DNA of 43,823 nucleotides from Gnetum montanum. Its lineage: Eukaryota > Streptophyta > Gnetopsida > Gnetales > Gnetaceae. The translations under genes were made by a program, and so were the position numbers. The stretch's first letter is position 1. Every line of letters begins with the position of its first letter. The notes below the pieces were generated by a model. The model searched no databases. It saw nothing but the letters and a program-made list of their open reading frames with translations, and was not told the DNA's origin. This document shows, piece by piece, positions 11,645 to 22,288 of this stretch. The stretch covers positions 194,327 through 238,149 of the forward strand of contig MNCI01003588.1 in the NCBI GenBank assembly GCA_015680685.1, in the 5' to 3' direction.

Positions 11645-11963
11645 GCCAGTTTAAGGCCATGGCGAAAGGGCCATTGCTAATTTAAGGTCATTTCAGGCCA
11701 CAAATAAAAAGGAAAATGTTGCCAGTTTTGGGCCATGGTGGACTGCAAGGTGCTAGTTTGAGGCATGGCAAGCCGTGTGCTAGTTTAAGGACTTTTTGGG
11801 CCATAACAATGGAAGAAAGGTTGCTAGTTTAAGGCCATGCTAGGCCATGTAGTCAAAGAAACCTGTCACCAGTTTTAGGCTATAGTAGGCTGTATGCTAG
11901 TTTAAGGCCTTTTCGGGCCATTACAATGAAAAGGTTGCTAGTTTTAAGCCATGGCGAGCCATA
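11645..11963. repeat. Hairpin array near the 5' edge of the interval (A)
   Basis: About eight degenerate units of 35-45 bases, pattern GCTAGTTTAAGGCCATGG then CGGGCC or AGGCCATG. Each holds a GGCC...GGCC inverted repeat able to form a short stem. The counterpart in element B is 36325-36554. The A/T-rich 11964-12195 that follows, to the gag-pro stop, shows nothing recognisable. Confidence 0.65.
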
Positions 11964-12195
11964 TATTTTTTTTTGCAATTTTAAATTTTATGATTTTTAT
12001 GTATTTTAATGTTTTTCTAATGTGTAAAAAGACTAAATAAAAATGGATAAGCAAAAGAAATGAACGCATAATAAAGCGAATAATGTAAAACACAAGAAAC
12101 CATGTGAAATGTAGCTGTGCAAGCAAAATACTAATGAGGAATGCAAAAATTAAGGGAAAGTAGGTGTCTAAAACATGTTGAACTAAGGGGGTACC

Positions 12196-15100
12196 TTAGT
12201 CATGTAGTTTCTTCCTAACTTGATGTGGTTTAAGGGGTGCATAGGGCTTGGATAGCATGAGGCGGTTTTCACCTATACCTTCATCATTAATGCTAAAGGG
12301 AAAATTTGCCCATAGAGCTTCCTCAGGGAAGCTATCAACCTATTTTGGCTCCTTAGATGCATCTGCTATATAAGGTTAACCCTTGTCCTCCATGAGTGGT
12401 GTGTCATTGGGGAATTCTACCTCTAACCCTTGGTCCGTGTCAATGTTGTTGATGGTTGGAGGGACTGAGTTATCATCATGTATGATCACTTCCCCACCTT
12501 CATATAGAAGGTGGATCTCTTGGTGAATGGGTGAGGAGATGGCATGTAACTGGGCTAACCAAATTACTCCCCTACCACAAAGGCTATTGTAACCATTCCC
12601 TTCATGATAATGCATGACCCGTTAAAGGACTTGAGGCATGTTGTCTTTGTGGCCTGGTTGGCAAGACCAAACTTGTCAACGAATAGGAATGGGATGATGT
12701 TAGTTGCTACCCCATCATCAACGTGCATCTTGTGAATCTTGCATTGTCCTATGTGGATGGTTATAAACATCGGCATAGTGGTGGCTTGACCTTTTTCAGG
12801 GTTGACCTTGATTACCTCATCAAGAAATACTAGAGGTGTTGAACCTGATTCTTGAGGTGAAGGAGGAAGCATCATAGCATGGATAACTTGTTCATCCACT
12901 GGGATGTCCTCCTTGAAAAAATGGACGCCAACATGTGAACTAGTGCTTTGTGGTGAGTGGAGGAGATCATCACCAAGTTGTACAAGCTCAAGGTTATATT
13001 TTTTTTGTTTAAGAACCTGCTTGACTTATGCCAATGCATTTAGAAAGTCCTTACTGCTATCAGCTTCCTTGTTAGCATTCATCTCCTCCATGCAACCCAA
13101 GAGATAGATCTCCTAAGGAGGAGATTTGGGCTTGGTTTTTTTTTCTTGCCTATGAGCCTCAGTGCTTTATTTTTGATCACTTGGAGTGGTAGCTTTGCCT
13201 TATGTGGCCATAGGAATGATAGACAAGGGGGTGGGCTTAGGTAGACCCAATGCCATGAATTCCCATATCATTCACTCGATGAGGTGCTTATTTGGCCTCT
13301 TGGGTTGCCACCTCGGTTGCTTGGCATTGTATGTGAGATGAGGCCTTGGATAAGTAGGGCCTATCACAGTTCCCACCACCAGGCTTAGTGAAGGGTCTGC
13401 ATGTTATGGTACCCTAATGACAAAGGGTGACTGGGTTGCTATCACCACAATGTGCTGTGGGCCCCTAACCATAAAGGGTGTCATGGACACCTGAGGCGAT
13501 GCTCTGATGATAAGAGGGATCCTTGGACTAGTTGATGCCGAGGAGGCCCCAATGTTGTCAGAGGGCACATGAATCACAAATGGCTCTTGTGTCAATCTTG
13601 AATAATCATTAATGTTGATGGAATTGATTATATAGCCTGCACCACTTGCATTGAAAGGATCTTTGTAGACCTTCATTGATTAATTTTTTGGGGAAACTGG
13701 GTTGGTTGAATCAAGAACTAGTTGGCCTTGGTCAATCATGCATTGTATGTCATCCTGTAAGGCCATAAAGAAGTCCATGTCATGGCCAAGCAATTTAATG
13801 ATAATGTTAGAGCCAATCTAGCCTAAAGTGTTTGGGAAATAGAGGCTCATCCAATGTGGCCACTAATGGGTGCCTAAGGAGCTCATAGTAGCAATCGTAA
13901 TTCTTGCAAGCATCTTTAGACATTTGACTATATTAGATGAGCCCAACACTAAGTAGTTGATCCAAAAGTTACAATGGCTTGATGGGCAATGGTGTGTACT
14001 TTGAGCGATCCTTACAATCAAAGTTTGACCTTGGGGTAGCTTGCCCCATGGCCACCAATGGTGTGGTTTGGTTGGTTGTTGTAGTGCCAGAGCTAGTTGC
14101 CTTATTGTTGGTCGAGGCCAAGTTACCTTGGCTATTGGTTTGGCATTGTTCAGCTAGGTCTCATTGGCCACTACAAAAATTGTTATTATTGCCTTGCCCT
14201 TCTCCTTGTATTTCTACGCATGTGCATTCTTATAGGAAAAATTCTTATTGGCTTCTGCCACATCCTGAATGCTCTTTGTTTGAGTGAACGCTTGGATCAA
14301 GGAGTGTAGGACAAGATAGTATATCTTCGACTTAATGAAGTTGTTTACTACGCCTTTGAAAATGACTAGTAGGTGGGTTTCTGCGATAGGCTCATAAATT
14401 TTATTGAGTGTAGCACTCCATTATTGGATGAACTTTTGAACAAGCTCTAACTGGCTCTACTTGATCTACATGAGTTGATCCAGGATCACCTTAGGCTTTA
14501 AGTTGTACTTGAAGTGAGTGACAAATTGGCTAAGCAAATCCTCTAACAAAGATGTGAAGGCCTTGGGGAGCATGCAGTACTAATCTAGCACCTTGCTAAT
14601 TAGGGACATGACAAACACATGAATGATTACATGTAGCTATGCCTACAAAAAAGGCACTTGGACTAGAAGGTCACTAGATGGGCATGGGGGTTCCCTTCAC
14701 CATTATATTTGGTGAATTGGGGAAGTTGGATGCTAGGAGGCAAGGTCAACGATGGAACAACAGGACTAATAGGATCATCCTGGTAAAAGTCCATCACTTG
14801 GAATATATTAAAAGAGGTGGCCTTAGGTTGTTTGACCTCTTCAATGAGTGTTTGAATGACCTAGAATGCTTGATATAGGCTTAGTATGGGTGCAATGGGT
14901 TGTGTTGATTGTGTGGCCTGCTGTGTTGTTGGCATGGTTCATGATCCTACTATGGGTTGTGTGACCACGTGGGACACTTGTTAAGTGTATTGTTATTTCA
15001 TGTGCTACTATTACATGTGTTGTGCCGAAGGCATAGAAACAGGGCCCCACCACATGGTTATGTCTTGGGCTATTGTAGGGGATGCCATCGAGATAGGTGG

Positions 15101-15832
15101 GATGTATGACGCTTGACTCATGTATGGCTAAGATGTCAGCATCATGTGTACGTAGGGCTAGGTTCACATCATGGATGCTAGCATAGAGGATTGCATGAAT
15201 TGTGCCAAGACCATGAAGGGCAAGGTGACTAATGGTCCTACACCCTGATGCATATGCACTTGATGGCTTGCCATAATAGGCATTGGCCTAAGTGGTGACA
15301 AAGGCAATGTTATGGCCTCAAAGAAGGTAGATGGTTGAGATTGCAAGAGAGTCACATTAGAGGTAGGTGGTAGGAAAGAGACATAGAAGGGATTTTCATT
15401 CTTTGAGTAAGCCTTGAATTCCTCTTGCCCATCTTGTAGGGGTTCCTCATAGTTAGTTGCTACATCATGCTTTTTCAACTTGCTCAGTTGGATGGGTTGG
15501 TTGAGCATTTGTTGAAGGGTCTAGATGAGGGGGATGAGATTGTTAGGGGCAAGGAAGTACACCCTCTCGTTTCGATGTACGAGCTCATAACCTCACTTTT
15601 CATCTAGCTCTTAGTGGTCTAAGGGGATGCCCTCTTGGAGTTTTACACAAAGGAAATTATATTTGTCTTTTTCAAGCACCATGTGCTTGGAATATTGGTT
15701 ACAGACCTTGAGGGATTATCTTCCTGCAAGGATGGGGCCCCCAGCCCAGGAAATGTCAATTGTGAATTCCTGCTGAATAGGTCAAACAACAATTTCACTT
15801 GAGGCAAAGGTCAAAGGCTCTTCAGGGTTCAT
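12196..15832 (-). pseudogene. gag-pro: Element A gag-protease
   Basis: Gag and aspartic protease of the Ogre/Tat-like element in one decayed frame set. The start ATG at 15832 (MNPEEPL) aligns with the ATG at 40546 in B. Landmarks in order: GYELVHRNE near 15570, NYEEPL near 15440 (B has the same NYEEPL), a long low-complexity middle, KDPFNASGAGYIINSININD near 13640, a Pro/Val-rich stretch with repeated PFVI and VP, then protease with IGQCKIHKMHVDDGVATNII at about 12770-12690 (DDG in place of the family DSG), IHQEIHLLY and DTPLMEDKG. The frame ends at TAA 12198-12196, the same codon as in element B, which marks the ancestral end of gag-pro. Multiple stops and frameshifts separate the blocks. 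Confidence 0.75.
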
Positions 15833-16229
15833 GCGACTATGAGAAAATTCAAAAGGTGCAATGCTAAAAAAGAAATGACTAAGTATAACAATTACTAAAA
15901 ATAGCTAAGTATAGAAATGCTGAAACAATAGCTAAGTTTGAAAGTGCTATTGGAAAAGTGTCCAAGTCTAGTGCTACACTCTCATGATGAGGGCAAGATA
16001 TGCTCTTCTTAGCACATAGAGTTTAGAATCCAAGTGCAAGAAATACACTTTGGTTTCTATCTTGTGGAGTTCTAGGGGAATTGACAACTGAAACCAATCT
16101 ACACTAACTAGCTTGTAGACAACCATAGGGGTGTCATGTCCATGCTAGTTTGAAGCTAGTAATGGAGGTGTAGAGAGCATGTGGGACTATCACTAAACAT
16201 AGAAGGAAATGGTGAGGCCCTCCATCTAG
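15833..16229 (-). other. Element A 5' leader and primer-site region
   Basis: This is untranslated leader between the LTR end (CTAACA at 16235-16230 on the minus strand) and gag. It contains degenerate repeats of the type TTAGCTATTTTT and aligns with 40547-40904 in B (shared CTACACTAACTAGCTTGTAG-like segment at about 16102). The bases just after the LTR, CTAGATGGAGGGCCTCACC, should be the primer site, but I cannot match them confidently to a tRNA. Confidence 0.45.
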
Positions 16230-17968
16230 TGTTAGAAAGTTGTAGTGATCTAAAAAATTTGTGGCTGGAACACCAAGGGGTTCGCAGGCTAACAAGCTCA
16301 AATTTTCCCTAGTGTGAGGGCCTTTGTTGGGAAATGGAGTTGGAGTGCCTTGAACAGTCTTGTTGATAGAATAGGGACTTTGCCAGCTACAACCAAGGTA
16401 TCAAGTGTAGCTAGGTGGTGGCGTGGTTAGTTGAAATGTGCATGCTAACATTGTGAGATAATGCTAAGCATTTTAACGGTGTTCTTGGCAGTACCAATGC
16501 TAGCTAACCCTAAGCATAGTGGGGTTTCCCAGTGTGAGAATGGTAGTGCAAATGTGCAAAAACACGTAAAGTAGAAAAAAATGCAAATGTAGTACTAAAT
16601 GTTAAAGAAAATTCTTAAAATGCAATGGAGTTTGAGAGAAAGAAAGAATGGTACCACCTTAGACAAGGAGTGTAGCAATTACAAATGAGCATTAAGGATG
16701 TATGTGGTGTATAGATAGGGGTAGTAGTAGTTTAGCCACAATATTTGGGGTGTCCTGAGGTGAAGACTGACATCTGTTGCAAAGTCTGTGCTTACTGGGT
16801 TGGCTGCAATGGTGTCCTATGAGCTACAATGCGCTATGGTGCTAAATGGGATGTGAAGGTGTTGATACGCTTCAGTGTGCAGGGTGCTCAAGGTGCCTTA
16901 GGTATCAAGTGGTCCTTTGAAAATGCCAACTACTGCTTGGATTTGCTAGCTAAATGCTTCAAATGCCCACCACTAGGATGAATTGTCAACCCATAGAGTA
17001 TGGAATGTAGTGGTATTTATAAACTTAGGATTACTGTGAAGTGTGGATTGAGCATCATGTGGTAAAGGGGTAGGTGGGGCTACGCTGACCTTTGCTATGC
17101 TCCCATTAGAGCAATTCGTTCTATGCTTTAGTGTGCTCTAATGGACCTTGAGAGATTGCCAAATTGTGGCTACGCTACTAAGACTACATGTTCCAAAGTT
17201 AGAAAAATACCACAATGTACCTAAAAGTAGTGCAAAATAGTGCAATTTGGAGGCTACAATTTTTATTAGGATCAAGCATAGGTACAATTTTTGGACATAA
17301 AGGGATGCAAAGAAAGTGCAAGTTGCTAATCCTACTTGCTGGAGGAGTGCTAGAGCTAGAATGAAGGCATGTACTAAGCTCTAGAAGCTTTTGGAGGTAT
17401 TTCCATGTTGCCACACAAGCTATGCTTTGGAGTGTAGCTCAACAGTTAGGTAAATTTTGCAAAGAACTGAAGTCTAGTGCTACTACGCTTACTACACTCA
17501 TGAGCATAGCAGCATGGGATAGGGTGTAGCAAGGAAACTTAGAAAAATCTAGCAAGAATTGTAGTCCTTATTCTTTCTACGTCAATTACACTCAAGAGTG
17601 TAGTAGGAGGGGTAGCTTCAGGAGTTAGAAAATATGTCAAATGCCTCTTCTACGCTGAGCTAGCTTAACAACTTCTAGCTTGATACTAGTGCAAACTAGC
17701 CACCAGAGTGCTTCTATGCTTGCTACACTCAAGAGTGTAACAAAATAAATGGAAGTGTAGCAAGACACTTAGAACAATTTTACAATTACTATGGACACCT
17801 AAAAAACTTTGCAAATCTGGTTATGTGTTGCATGCTACATTGGCTATGCTCTAAAGTGTATCCCTAATAGTGGAATCATTGTTCAATGACTTAGAAAAAA
17901 TTTATCTTGTGCTGACACTTAGGAAATTTGCCATTGAAGTGTTGTTGCCTGAATTTGGTGGTGTTTCA
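16230..17968 (-). repeat. Element A 5' LTR
   Basis: This 1739-bp LTR starts on the minus strand TGAAACACCACCAAATT at 17968 and ends at TTTCTAACA, 16230. It matches the solo LTR 22289-23496 and the truncated LTR 40905-42144. A minus-strand TATA box, TATAAATA, is at 17021-17014. Upstream of it (17080-17940) are many CTACGCTC and GAGCGTAG half-sites and TTAGAAAAATTT segments. It abuts B's RT, so the adjacent ATGCT (17969-17973) is half of the expected target-site duplication; the other half is outside the window. Confidence 0.8.
17014..17021 (-). promoter_or_regulatory. TATA box of element A LTR
   Basis: TATAAATA on the minus strand in TTTATAAATACCAC. The solo LTR (23182-23175) and B LTR (41092-41085) have the same box, in CTATAAATACCCC. 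Confidence 0.55.
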
Positions 17969-18912
17969 ATGCTTAAGCACTATGTCTAGATCATTTGCAT
18001 AGTCATGAGCCACTTTAGACTTAACTACTATGTCATCGATGTAGTCATTAAGTAAACGTAGCATGTAATCACTAAAGATGTATGTCATTGCATGTTGATA
18101 CATTTCTCCTGTGTTCTTGAGTCCAAAGGGCATCATGGTATAGCAAAATGTTCCCCAAGGGATCATGAAGTTCATGTTGAGTTGGTGCTCAAGGTTGATC
18201 CTAATCTGGTTGTAGCCTGAGAACCCATCCATGAAGGATAACGAGGCATGTTCAACCATGGTATCGATCAATTAATCAATATTAGGCAACAAGAAGTCTT
18301 TGATGGTTGCCTTGTTTAGGTCTCGAAAGTCTATGAAAATGCATATAATTCCATTGTTTTGGGCATAACTACGATGTTGGAGACCGAGTCTATATAGTCA
18401 ATGACCCATATGAAATCAGCATTGTAGAGCTTGATGATTTCATCATGGATGGCCAATGCCACCTCAGGTTGAACTTTGCACACTTTCTGTTTTACTACTT
18501 TAATGTAGGAATCAAGGATGATATTGTGCTCGACTAGTCAAGGGTCAAGGCCTAGCATGTTCTCATATGACCATGCAAAGGCCTTGATGTTATCATTTAG
18601 CACCTTAGTGATATATTGGGCATGCTGGGGATCTAGCGAGGAGCTCAGTTTTAGCATTTTTGCCTCATCATTAGGTGTTTTTATAGGGATCTCAATGAGG
18701 GAATCCTTTGTGATGTCCCCTACCTCTAGATCGAGAGCTTTAACTAAATGGTCAGGCCAATATTATGGTGCCTCTATGGATGCTATGTATTTGGCATAGG
18801 TTGTAGGTTCAAAGTTTAGGCAATGTGGGTCAGTGCATTACTTGATGTTGCTATGAGGTCCCGTGAGGACTAGAGGTGAGAGAAACTACTCAAGCATAGC
18901 CATGTCATATTC
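17969..18912 (-). pseudogene. pol: Element B RT fragment, interrupted by element A
   Basis: The N-terminal part of pol. It starts just after the acceptor-like TTGTTTTGTAG with an ATG-led MAMLE and runs through HLVKALDLEV, LDPQHAQYI and AWSYENM to RT: FSGYNQIRI, GTFCYTMMPFGLKNTG and the catalytic YIDD at 18043-18032 (NDYIDDIVVKS). It then breaks at DLDIVLKH, where element A's LTR begins. The missing continuation can be seen in element A (LNPKKCVF and on). RT and YIDD are close to Ogre/Tat family patterns. Stops include TAG and TAA at apparent Gln codons. Confidence 0.8.
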
Positions 18913-19046
18913 CTACAAAACAAACTAGCAAGACATTTAGTGATACCTATCTTAACCAAGTTAATATGTGCAAATGAATAAAAATCAATGCGATGAAAAT
19001 TTTCATAAGTATGCATAAGGGCTATAAAGAAGGTTAAACATGTGTG

Positions 19047-19134
19047 CACCAGTTTTAGGCCTTGGTAGGCAGTGTGTGCTAGTTTTAGGTCTTAGCATAT
19101 TGTGCATCCTAGTTTTAGGTCTTAGTGGACCATA
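19047..19134. repeat. Hairpin array near the 3' edge of the interval (B)
   Basis: Three units of CTAGTTTTAGGTCTTAG or CAGTTTTAGGCCTTGG followed by GGACC or TAGGC. It aligns with 5616-5710 in A. Confidence 0.55.
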
Positions 19135-19343
19135 GACGCATCTGTTGTGCCATTCTAGGGAAAAGTGACTATGCTTCAAAAGTGAAATTGGCTCCAGTGT
19201 TCACTAGGCAATGAAAAGTTGAAAATTTTGTCTATGGATGACTATGCTTTCATCCAACTATGCTCTCACCAAAAGTTGAAAAATTTTGTCTAAGTGTAGA
19301 ATGTAGTCCCATGTTGGTGGGTCATTAAATGACCCCAAGAAGG

Positions 19344-19349
19344 TATATA
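19344..19349 (+). promoter_or_regulatory. TATA-like box, candidate promoter of the antisense gene (B)
   Basis: TATATA in AAGAAGGTATATAGGTG. It aligns with 5979-5985 in A, both about 200-270 bases after the hairpin array. Confidence 0.35.
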
Positions 19350-21189
19350 GGTGCATTTTACCATGGATAAGTTGTTGTTTTCAAGTTTTCAAATGCAAAT
19401 TTCAGAGCATAGTCTTGCCATTGCTGTTGTTGCATGCTACCAATGGAGAGCATAGTTGGAACAAGATAATGTGCTAAAGTGGATGCCTATACCCAAGATT
19501 GGCAAACATGGACAAGGAGGAGTGAGCACTAGGCCACCTACCTTAGGCACATGTGGAAGAGAGGAGCTCATCGACATCTACCAAGTACCCTGACTATGCT
19601 CTCCCCTTTGCTTATTTTTTCATCATTTTTTTGCCATCGGGAGGGTTTGGAGCATACGTTTGTTTGGTGCCCTATCATGGCACCTACCACTATTGTGTGC
19701 CATTTCAATAATGATAGTGACAAGGAGGGGTGAAATAGTGGGAAGGGTTTTGGCTATTTTATGAGAATTCAAGGTTTTTTGCATGGGCCATGGGGGAAAA
19801 TCTTAGGCTTCCTTGCATGGCACGATGATGGCGAAAATAGCTACTACTGTACGGTGAAAAATGACCCCATGGGCCATGCATGAGATCATAGGTTTTTTGT
19901 AGGATTTTTATCATTTTTGGCATCTTTGGTGGTGGGAGGGGCTTTCATGGCATGTGCACACATAGGGGCATGAGGGTTCTGTGCATGGGAAGGGGCATGA
20001 GGGTTCTAGGTGCGGGCAGGGACATGAGGGTAGGCCAAGGTGTGGCTTGCCACAAGGTCAAGGCACATATTAAGGGTTTGCCTTACATTTTCCTTAGAAA
20101 AATTTTTTTTTCTACTTGTGGACAAAGGTGGAGGCTAGGTATGTCACACGCCGCTAGCCCCATGGGGTTACTACACCCCACGACAAGGAAGTTAGGGCTA
20201 GGAGGGTGATTGCTCTTCATAGCACGGCTGTGCAACCACAAAGGTTGCGAGGGTGCTCAACATTAGAGCATGTTTTCTGTCCTCTCTTATGCTTTTTCAA
20301 AAAAATTTCTAAAAATTAGGGGTTTCTCTAAGGTGTGGTCATAGGGACTATGACCATTGTTAGTGCTCGATGACATGACTAGAAGGATTGTAGCCGTGGT
20401 TCTTACCTAGCACACACTTCTTCCCCTTTTCCTCTCCTCTTTTTTTTCTTTTTTTTTTTGAGATGGGCAATGGTAGTGGAGGACATAGGGCATGGTGGGC
20501 ATGGTAGCTAGCATCGTAGTAGGGCATGGTGCATAGAGAGCATTGGGATAGTGGCCAAGACCTCACTCCTTACAAGCTGCAACCAGAACTATGCTTCCCA
20601 TGCCTTGGAGGCACAATTGACACTAACTATTTGAAAAAATGATATCTGCCTAAAAGCTAGTTTTTTTTGAAACTACACTCTATAGAGAACGTAGTCAAGA
20701 GTTAGAAAATATTTTAGTTTGTAACTATGCTCTCCATGTTTTGGAGCATAGTCGGGGTGCTCCCAAAGTTAGAAAAATTTCATCCTCTTCCTAGACTACA
20801 CTCTTCACTGAGGTAGTTTGGAATTAGAAAAAAATTGCTAAAATTTTGCAAACTGTGCATAATACTAAACTTGTGATATAACAATGCTAATCCTACAAAT
20901 TCTAATGATGCTAAACCTGTGAAAACATGTTGATGCTAAATCTGTAAAAATTCTAAAACAAAACACTAATCCTATGCAAACGTGTTGTACCCAAGTGAGT
21001 ACTAGGTGCATCAAATAAGTTGGTTAACATCCTATACCCACGAAGCCCTAGAGAGCATTGCCAAAATAAAAAATTTTGTTAGTTTCTGATGCATTATGTT
21101 AATTTTGGTAATTCATCTTAATAATTTAATATCAAAATTTGCATCTATGTATGTATACTAACACTTTCTTTGTTGATGTTTAGTTGCAG
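19350..21189 (+). other. 5' region and presumed first intron of the antisense gene (B)
   Basis: There is no clear open frame. A G-rich, CATGG-rich stretch (19740-20560) includes near-identical GGGGCATGAGGGTTCT repeats around 19965-20010 and a pyrimidine run near 20425-20458. At 20724-20752 ACTATGCTC and GAGCATAGT form a 9-base inverted repeat, part of a set of CTATGCTC motifs at 20580-20830. The conserved short stretch TGAGTACTAGGTGCATC at about 20996 matches A. It ends in the acceptor TTGCAG 21189. Confidence 0.4.
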
Positions 21190-22288
21190 GGTGCTACTAA
21201 AACCTATCTTGATCATCATGGAGGTCATGGGCATCCTGTGCTGCATGAGCAAGCCTATTCTCAACACATCTACACCAAATATGTAGGTGGGTGTTTAGGT
21301 AGTTTTGTTTCAGCCAGAGGCTAATGAGTTCCTGGAGTATCTACTACATCAATTTAGTGTGATCATGTAGTCACACTTAGTAGTGGAGGCTGCTAGTGTC
21401 ATCATCGAGACATCGCTACTCGAGGCTAACTGGGATATCCTAAGGTTCATCTCAGATAAGCCTATTGCTAATGGTGATGAGGTGGGTAGCTTAGGTAGAG
21501 CCCCTAGGAGAGCCTGATGCCTATCCAAGACATGATGTATGATAGGGTTCAGTTGCTACAACAAGAACAACATCCTCTTCATTGTGCTACAGGTGCACAT
21601 CCTATTCCAAAATCCACCTAGAACTATCTACTATGCTAGAGGGTAAGCACTTTTGTGGCTTTTACAATATGTTATCTTGTTATCTTGCTAAAACCTCATG
21701 CTTAATTATAGGTTTAGAGTTGATGAGGAGGGCCTACATGATGAGGCAAACACTCTAGCCTTGACCCACATCACCTTGGAGGTATTCTTCTCTAGCCCAA
21801 ATGTTTGGGCAACCATGCTTGAACAGGTGGGGTCTGATTTGGAGGTCTACCCTACTCAATACCCAAGGGCATATGAGTGGTGTAGGATCCATGACTAGTT
21901 GGATGAGGAGTGGGCCATCAGTGTGATTAACATCAAGGAGATGTTTGCGGTGCCATCCCCATCTCATACCCCATTTGTGCCACATATGCATCTAAGCTTT
22001 AAATCATGTGCTTGCTTATGTGTTTCCTATTAATTTTCCTTTTTCATGATGCTAACATTGTTTTGCCTTAGTTTTAGTAGTAGTTGCTTTAGGCAAGGTG
22101 ACGATGATCACCATAGGCTATACATAGGCCACCCTCATCATAAAATATGGCAATGTGGAGGGTGCACAACACTAGCTATGCCATAAGGCCTCATATGCAC
22201 TAATATCTAGGTTCACGCATGCAAGGTGGATGGACTTGATTTTGGTCCTTAGCCTAAGTATTCCAATGGACAAAATGGTTACCATCAT

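Larger units (their letters stand above)
5486..12194 (-). other. Protease-RT interval of element A, candidate giant intron
   Basis: This 6709-bp interval separates the gag-protease frame from the RT frame. Its 5' edge reads CTAAG then GTACCC on the minus strand, directly overlapping the gag-pro stop TAA; its 3' edge reads TTGTTTTGTAG, a pyrimidine-rich acceptor, just before the pol ATG. Element B has GTATCT and TTGTTTTGTAG at the corresponding edges. Ogre elements are known to carry an intron between protease and RT, so a splice role is plausible here. The stop codon lies upstream of the GT, so splicing at this exact donor would not restore one long frame; another donor (for example GTTAGG 20-odd bases earlier, present in both copies) or separate translation is possible. 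The interval contains a plus-strand gene and two hairpin arrays. Confidence 0.6.
1742..17968 (-). mobile_element. Element A: Ogre/Tat-like Ty3/gypsy retrotransposon, 3' end missing
   Basis: In minus-strand order it holds LTR (17968-16230), leader, gag-protease (15832-12196), an unusual 6.7-kb interval with an antisense gene (12194-5486), then pol with RT, RNase H, archaeal-type RNase H and integrase (5485-1982), and a hairpin array. Integrase downstream of RT places it in Ty3/gypsy. The second RNase H, the ILGKPW-type protease tail and the separate gag-pro and pol reading frames place it in the Tat clade near Ogre. It is inserted in the RT of element B: the LTR end TTTGGTGGTGTTTCA at 17968 abuts B's RT codons. 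Its 3' LTR must lie left of the window or beyond the Athila-like insertion at 666-1741. Confidence 0.8.

Noticed and set aside
5486-12194. Independent DNA transposon inserted between protease and RT
   Set aside because: No terminal inverted repeats or target-site duplication are visible at the edges, no transposase motif, and the block is at the same place in both copies.
13979-14309. Plus-strand frames of 102 and 70 codons
   Set aside because: They lie opposite the decayed gag of element A and have no counterpart in B.
16140-16229. Assigning element A's primer site to a specific tRNA
   Set aside because: CTAGATGGAGGGCCTCACC shows no match I can defend.
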